A stretch of DNA of 64,000 bases from JAFIFT01 sp020051095 (GTDB lineage Bacteria > Pseudomonadota > Gammaproteobacteria > Legionellales > Legionellaceae): the NCBI RefSeq assembly GCF_964199965.1, contig NZ_CAXMZT010000002.1, forward strand, positions 124,001 through 188,000. The letters are read 5' to 3'. Made by a program: the position numbers and the translations under genes. The notes under the pieces are model-generated. The model did no database searches and was not told the DNA's origin. It was given only the letters and a program-made list of their open reading frames with translations. Of the stretch, positions 25,914-35,354 are shown one piece after another. The stretch's first letter is position 1. Every line of letters starts with the position of its first letter.

Positions 25914-27752
25914 TTAGCGGTGAAAATGATGATAAATACGTTCGGCTAACGCTTGGCTGATGCCCGGTACTTTACTAATTTCTTCCATAGAGGCGGAGCT
26001 GACATCACGAATGCCACCAAAGCGTTTGAGTAAGGCTTGTCTGCGCTTTGCACCAATGCCTTCGATTGACTCCAGAGAGGACTCAAACCGGCTTTTATCC
26101 CTTTTTCTTCGATGAGACGTGATGGCAAACCGATGTGCTTCATCACGGATTTGTTGCAATAAATGGAGTGCAGGTGAATTTTCAGGTAAAGTTCGCTCAA
26201 TGTTAGTATCTGCTAATATTAAGCGTTCCCAGCCGGCTTTGCGTTCAGGCCCCTTAGCAACCCCCAAAACCGTGGTTTCTTCAATGCCTAATTCCGCAAG
26301 TACTTTTAGCGCAACATTGACTTGTCCTTTTCCTCCATCGATGATCAACACATCCGGTAAATTATCCTCTGTAACCAATCGCCGATAACGACGAGTCAAT
26401 GCTTGGTTCATCGCCGCAAAATCATCGCCTTTTGTAATGCCCTCAATATTAAATCGGCGATAATCGGATTTTCTTGGGCCTTGGCGATCGAATACAACAC
26501 AAGACGCTATGGTCGCCTCACCGGAGGAATGGCTAATATCGAAGCATTCCATGCGATGAATGGGTTGATGTCTATTTAATAACTTTTCAAGATCTTGGTA
26601 GCGGTTTACCATCGTTTGCGCAGACTGTTGGTAGTCTCGAATTGCTAATTGAAGGTTGTTATGGGCAAAGTCCAACCAGCGACGCTTGTTACCTTTGGGT
26701 TTTTGCAATAGCCGACATCGACTCGTTCTTAATTCCGTCAGCATTTGTTCGATTGCTTCTTTATTTTCAACGTGTGCATCCGTAATGATTTCCTGCGGTA
26801 TCCGTTCAGGCTGTTCAAAGTAGCGATTGCTGACAAACGCTTCAAAAACCGCTTGATGGAGTGCTTGTTCATTTTCAGCTGATAGCGATATATTGGGCAC
26901 AGAGGGAAAAAACGATTGGCTATGCAGCAACTCACCATTTCGAATAGTCACCAATTGTATGCAAGCAAAACCCGGTTTGGCTTCGATTGCCAAGGCATCT
27001 GCATCACCACGAAGCTGTACCATTCCCTGTTGCTCTTGCACCATCCGTAACAGTTTGATTTGATCGCGCAGCTTAGCGGCAACCTCAAATGCTAAATCGG
27101 ATACAGCTTCCTCCATTTGAACCGTGAGTTCATTAATAATCTGCTCACATTTACCTTGTAGAAAACGCCGGGCATTATCGACCGATTTTGCATAATCTTG
27201 TTCACTGATGTAGTTCACACAAGGCGCAGAACATCGCTTTATTTGATATTGCAGGCAAGGTCTTGAACGAGCAGCAAAATAACTATCGCGACAATTACGT
27301 ATTTTGAATAATTTTTGGATGGTATTCAGTGTTGTTTTAACGGAAGTCGAACTAGTAAATGGTCCATAGAACTCCCCTTTCTTTGGTTTACGCTTGCTTC
27401 GATACATTTCCATGCGTGGGAAAGTGTGCTCATTGACATGAATATAGGGGTACGATTTATCATCGCGCATCAATACATTATATTTTGGGCGTAAGGACTT
27501 GATTAAATTACTCTCCAGTAAAAGTGCCTCTGTTTCACTACGAGTAACGGTTATCTCGATATCCGCTATTTGTTCTACCAAGGTTTTTGTTTTGACACCT
27601 TGGTTTTGTTTCATGAAATAGCTACTAACGCGCTTTTTTAAATTTTTAGCTTTGCCGACGTAAAGAATCTCGCCTTCAGCATTCTTCATTTTGTAGATGC
27701 CAGGCTCTGTAGTTAGGCGCGATATAATCGCTTTTAAAGTGGATTTAGTCAC
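25914..27752 (-). CDS. uvrC: UvrABC excinuclease subunit C
   Basis: Makes both incisions in nucleotide excision repair. The 612-residue protein has an N-terminal GIY-YIG nuclease domain (GIYKMKNAEGEILYVGKAKN, about 18-37), a UVR motif (about 205-240), the RNase H-like C-terminal nuclease (IEGITKGDDFAAMNQALTRR, DVLIIDGGKGQVN) and helix-hairpin-helix repeats (SIEGIGAKRRQALLKRFGG). It is downstream of letA, the same neighbourhood as uvrY-uvrC in E. coli. Confidence 0.98.
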   Translation of the reverse strand: MTKSTLKAIISRLTTEPGIYKMKNAEGEILYVGKAKNLKKRVSSYFMKQNQGVKTKTLVEQIADIEITVTRSETEALLLESNLIKSLRPKYNVLMRDDKSYPYIHVNEHTFPRMEMYRSKRKPKKGEFYGPFTSSTSVKTTLNTIQKLFKIRNCRDSYFAARSRPCLQYQIKRCSAPCVNYISEQDYAKSVDNARRFLQGKCEQIINELTVQMEEAVSDLAFEVAAKLRDQIKLLRMVQEQQGMVQLRGDADALAIEAKPGFACIQLVTIRNGELLHSQSFFPSVPNISLSAENEQALHQAVFEAFVSNRYFEQPERIPQEIITDAHVENKEAIEQMLTELRTSRCRLLQKPKGNKRRWLDFAHNNLQLAIRDYQQSAQTMVNRYQDLEKLLNRHQPIHRMECFDISHSSGEATIASCVVFDRQGPRKSDYRRFNIEGITKGDDFAAMNQALTRRYRRLVTEDNLPDVLIIDGGKGQVNVALKVLAELGIEETTVLGVAKGPERKAGWERLILADTNIERTLPENSPALHLLQQIRDEAHRFAITSHRRKRDKSRFESSLESIEGIGAKRRQALLKRFGGIRDVSSASMEEISKVPGISQALAERIYHHFHR

Positions 27753-27819
27753 AGAAGTATATACCCATTTTAGGGAACATCCCTATGTCGAATTGGATCT
27801 ATTTTATGAGTATAAGCGG

Positions 27820-28473
27820 CTATTCATCAAGATCGACGGGTTTTTCAATGACGCGATGTTTCAACGCTAAATAGGTTAGCTCCACGTCATTTTTGATACC
27901 CAATTTTTCAAACATTCGATATCGGTAGCCATTGATTGTTTTCGTGCTTAAGTAGAGTCTTTCAGAAATATCTTGAACACTCATGCCGCTGGTAATCATC
28001 AACATGACTTGCATTTCACGCTCAGATAATAATTCAAACGGTGAGTTGTGGGATGAATCCAAGCTATTAATTGCCATTTTCTGGGCTATTTCTGCACTTA
28101 GGTATTTATCCCCTTTTGCGACTTTGCGAATAGCCGCAGCCATTTCATCAGAACCTGACTCTTTGGTTAAATACCCCATAGCCCCCAGCTGTAAAACCCG
28201 GTTTGGAAGTGGTTCAGAAGCCATCGCCGTCACCGCAATCACTTTAATTTGAGGATGAGATTTTTTTAATCGCCTTGTGACTTCCCAGCCATCGATACCG
28301 GGCATTTTCATATCTAACAAGACAACATCCGGCTTAAGCGATTTCACCAGCTGTAAGGCTTGTTCACCGCTTTCGGCATCAGCAACAACTTCCATATCCT
28401 GCATATCTTCAAGCAAACGACGTATTCCCATGCGGACTAGCGCATGATCGTCAACAATCAGTACCCTTATCAA
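27820..28473 (-). CDS. letA: Response regulator LetA (GacA/UvrY family)
   Basis: NarL/FixJ-type regulator with a receiver domain (VLIVDDHALVRMG; phospho-acceptor Asp54 in VVLLDMKMPG, counting from my start) and a C-terminal LuxR helix-turn-helix (LSEREMQVMLMITSGMSVQD). In Legionella, LetA with sensor LetS switches replicative to transmissive phase through RsmY/RsmZ and CsrA. I place the start at the TTG at 28473, since AGGGAG lies 6-7 nt upstream and residue 54 then matches GacA. The in-frame ATG five codons earlier would place this site inside the gene. Confidence 0.93.
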   Translation of the reverse strand: MIRVLIVDDHALVRMGIRRLLEDMQDMEVVADAESGEQALQLVKSLKPDVVLLDMKMPGIDGWEVTRRLKKSHPQIKVIAVTAMASEPLPNRVLQLGAMGYLTKESGSDEMAAAIRKVAKGDKYLSAEIAQKMAINSLDSSHNSPFELLSEREMQVMLMITSGMSVQDISERLYLSTKTINGYRYRMFEKLGIKNDVELTYLALKHRVIEKPVDLDE

Positions 28474-28577
28474 GTAATGCTCCCTCAATCATAGATCACA
28501 AAGATAAAGCGGGAGCATCCATCATAACAGCGTTTTGTGTAAATCACAATTGCTATGAAAAGGAACATCTCAATGAC

Positions 28578-28721
28578 CTTCGTACCGGACAATTTTTTTA
28601 AAAAACACCGTCATTGCGAGCTTTGCGAAGCAATCAAGTTCGATCCCCGAACAAGAAGCCGCTCTGGATTGCTTCACTACGTTCGCAAGGACGGCTTTTT
28701 TTAAAAATGACTGGTACAAAG
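28578..28721. repeat. MITE-like palindromic element with CTTYGTACC ends
   Basis: The whole element is one imperfect palindrome. The ends CTTCGTACCGGACAA and, inverted, CTTTGTACCAGTCA are followed by A/T runs. The inner arms GTCATTGCGAGCTTTGCGAA and, inverted, TTGCGAACGTAGTGAAGC both end in GAAGCAATC. The core is the widespread TTGCGAGC...GAAGCAATCC intergenic repeat. The rest of the letA-phhA gap holds nothing recognisable. Confidence 0.8.
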
Positions 28722-28762
28722 CTCTATGGCTTTTAAACCGGTGATCATTATTCCTGCATTAG

Positions 28763-29581
28763 CTAGCAAGCCCTAATATGAATATTAGGATTATTCTCAT
28801 CGACTAAAAAAAAAGGGGGATATTCACCCAATTCTCGTGCTCGGTGAATTAGTCTATCAATGTCTTGTTGAACAAAATCAAACAACTGTTGGAAGTTTTC
28901 AATGACAAAATAGATAGGTTGCATTTGATCGATTCGATAGGGTGTTCTAAATGCCACCACAGGGTCAAAAAGCACTCGCATTGGTTCATCGCTTTCGAGG
29001 CAATGAGGGGTTTCACCGATTGAGGATAAAATTCCACCACCATAGGCTCGAAGCTGTCCGTTTTCACGAATTAAACCAAATTCAACGGTAAACCAAAATA
29101 AACGCTGTAATAAAGGCCATACTGTTGGTTTTGAATCAAGGACAAACTGAGCATATTGTTGAACAAATTCAGCATAATGGGTCTGTGTTAACAAAGGGCA
29201 GTGACCGAATAATTCATGAAAAATATCGGGTTCCTGAATATAATTCAGATCCTCCATAGTCCGGATAAACGTTGCTGCCGGAAAATGGCGCCTTGCTAAC
29301 AACTTAAAAAACGCTTCGGCTGAAATTAAAGCCGGAACAGGAGAAACTCGCCAGCCTGTCATCTTTTCTAAGCGCTTATTCACCTCTGGCAATTGAGGGA
29401 TTGCATCTTTTGATAAGTTTAAAGCCTCCAACCCTTCCATAAAGGCAGAACAGGCCCGCCCAGGTAAAATTTCAATTTGCCTTTCATACAAGGTTTTCCA
29501 GACGAAATTATCCTCTGCACTGTATTGAACATAGCCTTGTATATCGGGTTGATGGGATACATAACTACTGACAAACTCCAT
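28763..29581 (-). CDS. phhA: Phenylalanine-4-hydroxylase
   Basis: Iron- and pterin-dependent hydroxylation of phenylalanine to tyrosine. The 272-residue bacterial catalytic domain has the iron ligands His122 and His127 (FHELFGHC) and Glu167 (WFTVEFGL). In Legionella this enzyme also feeds pyomelanin formation; whether that applies here is inference. Palindromic elements flank it on both sides. Confidence 0.97.
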   Translation of the reverse strand: MEFVSSYVSHQPDIQGYVQYSAEDNFVWKTLYERQIEILPGRACSAFMEGLEALNLSKDAIPQLPEVNKRLEKMTGWRVSPVPALISAEAFFKLLARRHFPAATFIRTMEDLNYIQEPDIFHELFGHCPLLTQTHYAEFVQQYAQFVLDSKPTVWPLLQRLFWFTVEFGLIRENGQLRAYGGGILSSIGETPHCLESDEPMRVLFDPVVAFRTPYRIDQMQPIYFVIENFQQLFDFVQQDIDRLIHRARELGEYPPFFLVDENNPNIHIRAC

Positions 29582-29685
29582 GAAGTATTCCCCAAAAAAT
29601 AACTGCTTATACTAGAAATGTATCTTAATATCCATATAAATACAAGCTGGGTGCGGGGCTAGGCCAAGAACAATCAATTGACTTT

Positions 29686-29784
29686 TACGTGAACGTTTGC
29701 GTTACCGTTTCCGAACCTAATAATATCGACACAAAGGAATCTTGTCATTTCGGTAACGGAAACGGTAACGCAAACGTTCACGTA
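29686..29784. repeat. Perfect 28-bp inverted repeat with 43-nt spacer
   Basis: The arm at 29686-29713 is exactly complementary to 29757-29784. Each arm reads as hexamers of the form GTNNNC (GTGAAC, GTTTGC, GTTACC, GTTTCC). It lies between the 3' end of bioC and the 5' side of phhA and could form a very stable hairpin in either transcript. A 101-codon open frame across it is an artefact of the repeat. Confidence 0.9.
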
Positions 29785-29815
29785 TTTGTTGACAGATATT
29801 GCTTAGACCCAGATT

Positions 29816-30667
29816 TTACCAACGCTTTATACTATCGATTGGCACAAATGTATCCTGACCAATGGTCTTGCTTTTCAACTCCCCTCGCCAGGCATGTCCG
29901 TATACAACCTCATAAGTCAACGGAACTTTTCCTGCTTGTGCGAATGTCTGCTGATAGAGGGAGGATAATTGCTGTAAAAATTGACGACCACTGAGCCCAA
30001 GTTTACGCTGTGGATGAATGTTCTTCACCCCTTGACGTTTTAGGCTTTTCAACAAATCATTCACCGAGGCATATTGAGCAGTGATAAATTCCATATCCAT
30101 CACTGGGTCAAGCCATTGCGCTTGCAACAAACTATCGCCAATATCATGCATATCCTGAAAGATATTGACATGCTCATAATCATCAATGGCTTTAAACACG
30201 GTTGATAGTTCTTTAAAGGTATCAGGCCCAAGCGTTGAAAACATCAAACACCCATTGACGGCCATGATTCGATGTAACTCCGAAAAGAGTGCGTTAACAT
30301 TTTCTACCCAATGGACAGCTTGATTCGAAAACACTAAGTCAAACGACTCATTGGCAAAAGGTAATGTCGCTATATCACCACCAACCAAACTCCATTTTGA
30401 ACGCCAGCTTTGCTTTAATTTCGCCACGTTAAGCATCTGATAGGATAAGTCGATGCCAACAATATGCGCTTTTGGGTATCGTTTTTTTAATGCCTGACTA
30501 AATTGCCCGACCCCACAGCCTAAATCTAAAATACGAGTTGGCGTAATGGTTAGATAATCCAAACGTTCAATTAAGCGATTACCAATTTCTTGTTGGATGA
30601 TGGCTGATTTTTCATATTGTGTTGCAACACGATCAAATGCTTTGCCAATTTCAACGTTTCTTGTCAT
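29816..30667 (-). CDS. bioC: Malonyl-ACP O-methyltransferase BioC
   Basis: SAM-dependent methyltransferase that disguises malonyl-ACP so the fatty acid machinery can build the pimeloyl chain of biotin. The 283-residue protein has motif I ILDLGCGVGQFSQAL, SFDLVFSNQAVHW and GGCLMFSTLGPDTFKEL-like text (NGCLMFSTLGPDTFKEL), the last being typical of BioC. The start is the ATG at 30667; a TTG 19 codons upstream adds a tail absent from the family. No other bio gene is in the window. Confidence 0.9.
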   Translation of the reverse strand: MTRNVEIGKAFDRVATQYEKSAIIQQEIGNRLIERLDYLTITPTRILDLGCGVGQFSQALKKRYPKAHIVGIDLSYQMLNVAKLKQSWRSKWSLVGGDIATLPFANESFDLVFSNQAVHWVENVNALFSELHRIMAVNGCLMFSTLGPDTFKELSTVFKAIDDYEHVNIFQDMHDIGDSLLQAQWLDPVMDMEFITAQYASVNDLLKSLKRQGVKNIHPQRKLGLSGRQFLQQLSSLYQQTFAQAGKVPLTYEVVYGHAWRGELKSKTIGQDTFVPIDSIKRW

Positions 30668-30748
30668 ACGGATATGTATATTGCTAAATATTAAAGCCCA
30701 TAGTTTAGCATACCATTGCTTCAAATGATGGATTTATGTTAGAAAAAG

Positions 30749-30944
30749 CTTTGTGCCGGACAATAACTAATAACTAGTACGTGCCCGAGCCCGTGCCCGT
30801 GCCCGGGTTTTAATGGGCATAGTTCACTATTTTTCGGTGGGCTGTTTCAAGATCAAAGTTTATCATTTAATTCTTTAAACCGGACTCGGGCTCGGGCACG
30901 CTCACGGACTCGTATTAGTTCTTTGTTTTTTGCCCGGTACGAAG
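30749..30944. repeat. MITE-like palindromic element with hexamer-repeat arms
   Basis: The outer ends CTTTGTGCCGGACAA (30749-) and, inverted, CTTCGTACCGGGCAA (to 30944) match the ends of the element at 28578-28721. Inside are arms of period-6 repeats: left GTGCCC GAGCCC GTGCCC; right, inverted, GAGTCC GTGAGC GTGCCC GAGCCC. It fills most of the bioC-hypothetical gene gap. Confidence 0.8.
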
Positions 30945-31031
30945 TAGAAAAAGATATTTGCATAAGCAAAACCATTCGGATAACATTTGGTCAAAGTTCA
31001 CTATTAATATGTAAAATTTTGGATTATAAGG

Positions 31032-33629
31032 ATGTTTGAATTTTTTACTTCTGCTATCAAAATCGCAACCAATGCCTCAGCTGGCTTCAGTTTGATAACT
31101 GATGCTATCAATGATCTCCGGGCAACCATCATGAAAATCGAAGGGAAACCGTGGTCTAGCGTTATTCCTGCTAATGCAAGTCAAGATAATTACGATAAAA
31201 TTGTATTTTACGCAATTGCTAGCGCTATCGAATTATTCCCAAAATCGATGATAGGGCTTTTAAATACCGATTCGGAACAGCTAAAAGCACTTCTTGAAAA
31301 AATCGGTGAAGATAGGGTCCCCCAAATAAATAGTGAGAAAACCTACCAGATGGGGATTGCTATCCTCCAATTTTCTAAAGTGCTTGAAGAACAAGCTGTC
31401 AATGAAATCGTCGATGCCCTTGTTCAAGCGGGCAAACTAGATAGAGCGACCCTTAAAACCAAACTCGAACTGTTAAAAAATCGCATTAACTACTACGAAT
31501 TTATAAAGCTTTGCCACTCCTATGATCATCATCAAACAAACAATCTCTTGGAACGCATACGCAAAACCAATGATCCAGACGTCGCTATGGAGCTTTATAG
31601 AGAAGTCTCAAGTCATGAACAGATACTTATGGCAAATGATCAAGCCTTTGCTAATTTTCACGATTTCATTCAAGCACACCCCTCTGACACACTAACAGAA
31701 AGCGCACAATATTTTTTTTTAAGTAAAAGCAAGATTGCTAAATTTATCCAACAGTGCAAATTGGCTCTTTCTGATAAAAATGGTTCTCTTGGGAGCATGC
31801 TAAGCAAAAAAGATATTGAGCTTGAACTTGAATCGCTTGAAAAACAAGAAGTAATCGCATTGGAGCTGTATCGAAAAGCCAATCAAGATCTCATTCAAGT
31901 TAAACAAGCCAATAATAGTGGTTTTGAAGCCAAGCCTAATTTACCTTCTTTATTACAGTATTCATCCAGCCAGTTAGTAGAACAACGTCAAGCCCTACAT
32001 AACAACATGGTGAATGCTTGCTCATTTTTTGAGAACCTCCTCATTGATTTAGCAAAGCTTAGTAATTCTCCTATCCAATTATCGCAGGCAACTAGACGCG
32101 ACTTAATATACTATCTATCTCTCGACGAAAATGAAGACATTCCCGCTCCCGGATGGAAACAGTTGAGGAAATATTTAGACCATTTTCTAGATGAAGGCGA
32201 GAATTATGCAAACAGTTTGTTATACCAATTTAAATATCACGCTTATCATTATATTTCTGATGTAGAGTCAACGGATATTGATTATTTAAAAGATATCGTT
32301 AAAGACAAATTATCCCTATATCGTTCACAATTGGGACAGATGCCAACAACCTCTCCATTGAGCCTTCTGAAAGCCAGTGAGTTTCTTAAGCTATCGCACC
32401 TGGATCAAGCAATCACATACCAACAAAAACAACCATTACGCCAAGCTATTTATTCTTCTATAATGAAAGCTTTGTTTTGCCAACTTGATTATGAGCTATT
32501 GCTTCAACAAAAATATATTCTATTATTGAACCATAACGTAGCCAACAAGCTGGCGTTAGAAACCAGTGTAAGAAAAAGCATCCGAGAATTGGATAAGTCT
32601 AAGAGTCTATCCATCGATGATTCGATTGGTTTGATTGATGAGGCGATTCAAACTTATGGCACCATTCAACCAATCGAATCGGGCCATAACTCAAGTATTC
32701 CAATACTGCTCAAATCGTTAGAGGAAAAGGAACTCGATCTGCGCAAGTTGTGCAAGTCTATTCAAGAGCTTATCCAAGCAGATGATACCGATATTTTGCA
32801 TCATCAATATCAGAGCCAGGCCATAGAATATCAAACTTCTGTGCAAGAAAAAGCGGATGCTATAAAGCACATAAATACAAGGGTTCAACAAAGCCTTGAT
32901 AACAAAACCTATAGCTTATCGATCGAACCATTTATCATAGAATGCCTCCAAGCCATCGTTAATGATTTCGAGAAAGCAACGTTAACAAGAACGATGCAAA
33001 TCAAGACTAAACAGAAACTAACCGAACTAATCACATCATTTACAATTAAATTCGACCAACTCCATCTTAAGGAAGACAACCCTATTTCGGATAATTCAAA
33101 TAATCATGAAACAAACGCACTTGCTCTGTTAAAACAACGCCTTGATGCCATCCAAGTGATACCCCCAAAACAAAATCTCTCAAAACAGACCAGCCAAATT
33201 TTTCAAAATTTGCCAGTTAATCAGCGTTATTTTGGCAGTGTGGAGGCAAAGTATGGCGGTATTTTTGCGGATTATCTTCACCAGCGCGCGGCAAAATATG
33301 CTATTAAAGATATTTTGAGAAATATCCTAGCCGTTTTCTTAGGCTGTTTTGGCTATCAAACCGACCAAAGCCAACGTGAACAATACGTTGCCCAGTTATC
33401 GAATATAACACAAGCTTTAGTCGCTAATCCTGGCGACCCTGATTGTAAAAGTCATTTGCAAGCAAAAATTCAGTATGGGCTTACCCATTTCCCCCCTCGC
33501 GTTAAACCAGAGCAACCAGGCTACGAACTCAGCTTGCATGCGCTTTTAACCCAATTTGAGCAGGAGATAAAACCGTTAATGGTTAATACAGAAATTGCTG
33601 CAGCACAAACCTTAGCCACCCATGCCTAA
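31032..33629 (+). CDS. Large unrecognised protein, possible secretion-system effector
   Basis: An 865-residue soluble-looking, mostly helical protein. Glu/Lys/Gln-rich stretches with heptad character (about 215-290 and 500-690) suggest coiled coils. There is no signal peptide, no clear membrane segment and no catalytic motif I recognise. The C-terminal 130 residues form a denser region (YGGIFADYLHQRAAKYAIKD, then FLGCFGYQTDQSQREQYV), a pattern I associate loosely with Legionella proteins. Size, coiled coils and lineage make a Dot/Icm substrate possible, but this is inference. ATG with GGA 8-9 nt upstream. Confidence 0.7.
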   Translation: MFEFFTSAIKIATNASAGFSLITDAINDLRATIMKIEGKPWSSVIPANASQDNYDKIVFYAIASAIELFPKSMIGLLNTDSEQLKALLEKIGEDRVPQINSEKTYQMGIAILQFSKVLEEQAVNEIVDALVQAGKLDRATLKTKLELLKNRINYYEFIKLCHSYDHHQTNNLLERIRKTNDPDVAMELYREVSSHEQILMANDQAFANFHDFIQAHPSDTLTESAQYFFLSKSKIAKFIQQCKLALSDKNGSLGSMLSKKDIELELESLEKQEVIALELYRKANQDLIQVKQANNSGFEAKPNLPSLLQYSSSQLVEQRQALHNNMVNACSFFENLLIDLAKLSNSPIQLSQATRRDLIYYLSLDENEDIPAPGWKQLRKYLDHFLDEGENYANSLLYQFKYHAYHYISDVESTDIDYLKDIVKDKLSLYRSQLGQMPTTSPLSLLKASEFLKLSHLDQAITYQQKQPLRQAIYSSIMKALFCQLDYELLLQQKYILLLNHNVANKLALETSVRKSIRELDKSKSLSIDDSIGLIDEAIQTYGTIQPIESGHNSSIPILLKSLEEKELDLRKLCKSIQELIQADDTDILHHQYQSQAIEYQTSVQEKADAIKHINTRVQQSLDNKTYSLSIEPFIIECLQAIVNDFEKATLTRTMQIKTKQKLTELITSFTIKFDQLHLKEDNPISDNSNNHETNALALLKQRLDAIQVIPPKQNLSKQTSQIFQNLPVNQRYFGSVEAKYGGIFADYLHQRAAKYAIKDILRNILAVFLGCFGYQTDQSQREQYVAQLSNITQALVANPGDPDCKSHLQAKIQYGLTHFPPRVKPEQPGYELSLHALLTQFEQEIKPLMVNTEIAAAQTLATHA

Positions 33630-33654
33630 TGCACTTGCATTTTAAAAGCAGGTA

Positions 33655-34386
33655 TTGCATGCTTTGACACACGTGTTAGCTATAGGAAATCCAACCTTGT
33701 TTAGTCATTTTATCCATTCATTGCGTTGCGCTTTTTGTCGATGTTATTTATGTCGTTTGCCAATCGATAATCAACACGCCATTTGCACACGCTGCCAACG
33801 TTATTTCGAGCAAATTAATCAAGCATGTCGACGATGTGCTATGCCCATGCAAACTTCCTCAGATACGTTATGTGGCCAATGCCAACCGTCTCAGGGCTAT
33901 ATTGATAACGCGCATATTTTTTGGCGATACACCCCACCCTTAACTGGCTTAATCCATGATTTCAAATATCATAATCAATTATTTTTAGCACCCTTCTTAG
34001 CCCACTGCATGCAGCGCCATCTCCCCCAACCTTTAACAGACATTGACTATTTGATCCCAATGCCAATACATCGCAAACGTTTACGCAGCCGTGGGTTTAA
34101 TCAAACAAGTTTATTAGCAAAGGCCTTAAGTAAACAAACGGGGATACCCATGAACCAAACGCTTTGCCAACGCATCGTTTTTCATAGTCCGCAAGCGCTA
34201 TTGAACCAAACAAGCAGACAAAGCAATATTAAAAATGCATTCCGCTCTAAACCAGCCGATCAATTAAATCTTGTCATTATCGATGATATTATGACAACCG
34301 GAGCCACAGCGAATGCATTGGCGAAGGAGTTGAAAAGGCAAGGTGCTAGTCGGGTTGATTTATGGTGTATCGCAAGACAATATTAG
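33655..34386 (+). CDS. comF: ComF-family protein
   Basis: A 243-residue ComF/GntX-type protein linked to DNA uptake. The N-terminal Cys4 zinc region (CRLP, CTRC, CRRCAMP, CGQC) and the C-terminal phosphoribosyltransferase-like domain (LIPMPIHRKRLRSRGFNQ, and VIIDDIMTTGATANALAKEL as PRPP loop) are intact. No ATG lies near the N-terminus. A TTG at 33655 with AGCAGG just upstream is the best start; the GTG at 33670 is an alternative. It is 25 nt after the large hypothetical gene. Confidence 0.9.
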   Translation: MHALTHVLAIGNPTLFSHFIHSLRCAFCRCYLCRLPIDNQHAICTRCQRYFEQINQACRRCAMPMQTSSDTLCGQCQPSQGYIDNAHIFWRYTPPLTGLIHDFKYHNQLFLAPFLAHCMQRHLPQPLTDIDYLIPMPIHRKRLRSRGFNQTSLLAKALSKQTGIPMNQTLCQRIVFHSPQALLNQTSRQSNIKNAFRSKPADQLNLVIIDDIMTTGATANALAKELKRQGASRVDLWCIARQY

Positions 34387-34485
34387 AAAATCCATTTAGT
34401 TAGAACAAATGGGGTAATTAAGGAATGATAAATCATAAACATTGCCTCGTAACTGAAACATTCGATCGCCAAATACTTGTCTACG

Positions 34486-35325
34486 TTAAGGATTACAATG
34501 AGGACAATAACTTTGTTCAGCAAATTCTTTCCCATCTTCACGCTTGTTATAGGTCTTATATTCACACTTAAGACAACTTAGAACCTGATTTTTATAGAGT
34601 CCCGTTTGTGTGCCACAATAACTACAGTTTAGAAATCCTTGCGTTGAAACTTCCCCAAACCCTGGCGTTTGACAATGTGGGCAACGTTGTTGAATGCGCT
34701 TAACTAATTTTTTAGCCAAAATGCCAATAACCTGCATCCTAAGTGGGTTCATCATGGCTCGCATGTCTGTTTCAAGGCGAATAATGCTACTGTAGTCGAA
34801 TGCTTTTCTAATAATTTCTTTAAGACGAGTGTATTCTTGAATGCCCTTTTCAATCATTTCATTTTCTGAATCAAGAGTTCGAACTATCATCCCGTGACTG
34901 GGGAACTTTACGGTTTTGAGAAAGCCCTCGAAATTATCGTTAGCGCGAATATCGATATGATTAAAATTTGTCTTTGTGGTTAACTCATACTCCATAATAA
35001 TTAAATCATTTTCTAAATCGATAAATGCCATGAGCTCTGTATCTGCAGGACAAAAGTAAATTTGAGGGTGAGGCCCAAAACTGCCTTCACTGGATATGCA
35101 ATATTGATATGCATAAGCTTGTGCCGCTTTTTTAGCCTTTAAAATTAATGTTTCATATGCTGAAGCAGTTCTTGGAATTTCTCCTGAAAAGGTTCCAAAC
35201 TGATCCGTATCGTAATCATCTGGAACATGAATATGACAACCTAGGTTTTGTTCAAAGGGAGGTTTAATCACTTTTTCTTTTTCATGCTTTGTGGCTAATA
35301 ATACTTTTTTATCTTTATAGTACAT
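34486..35325 (-). CDS. DUF6671 family protein with zinc ribbons
   Basis: A 279-residue protein starting VLLATKHEKEKVIKPPFEQN, the N-terminal pattern I know from DUF6671. It has a C-terminal pair of CxxC ribbons (CPHCQTPG, CSYCGTQTG, CLKCEYKT, CPHC; about 210-279). Biochemical role unknown. As last gene of the dab operon, 29 nt after the PII-like gene, it may act in bicarbonate uptake or its control. Confidence 0.75.
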   Translation of the reverse strand: MYYKDKKVLLATKHEKEKVIKPPFEQNLGCHIHVPDDYDTDQFGTFSGEIPRTASAYETLILKAKKAAQAYAYQYCISSEGSFGPHPQIYFCPADTELMAFIDLENDLIIMEYELTTKTNFNHIDIRANDNFEGFLKTVKFPSHGMIVRTLDSENEMIEKGIQEYTRLKEIIRKAFDYSSIIRLETDMRAMMNPLRMQVIGILAKKLVKRIQQRCPHCQTPGFGEVSTQGFLNCSYCGTQTGLYKNQVLSCLKCEYKTYNKREDGKEFAEQSYCPHCNP

Positions 35326-35354
35326 GTCGATACTCCCTGCATTGATTTTTTGAG

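Noticed and set aside
29689..29994. 101-codon open frame over the inverted repeat
   Set aside because: Composed of the repeat plus antisense bioC; no ribosome binding site or domain.
30781..30912. CRISPR array from the G+C-rich repeats
   Set aside because: The units are 6 nt, contiguous and palindromically arranged, with no spacers and no cas genes in the window.
34383..34565. 60-codon minus-strand frame after comF
   Set aside because: Overlaps the DUF6671 3' end out of frame, with no ribosome binding site or recognisable domain.
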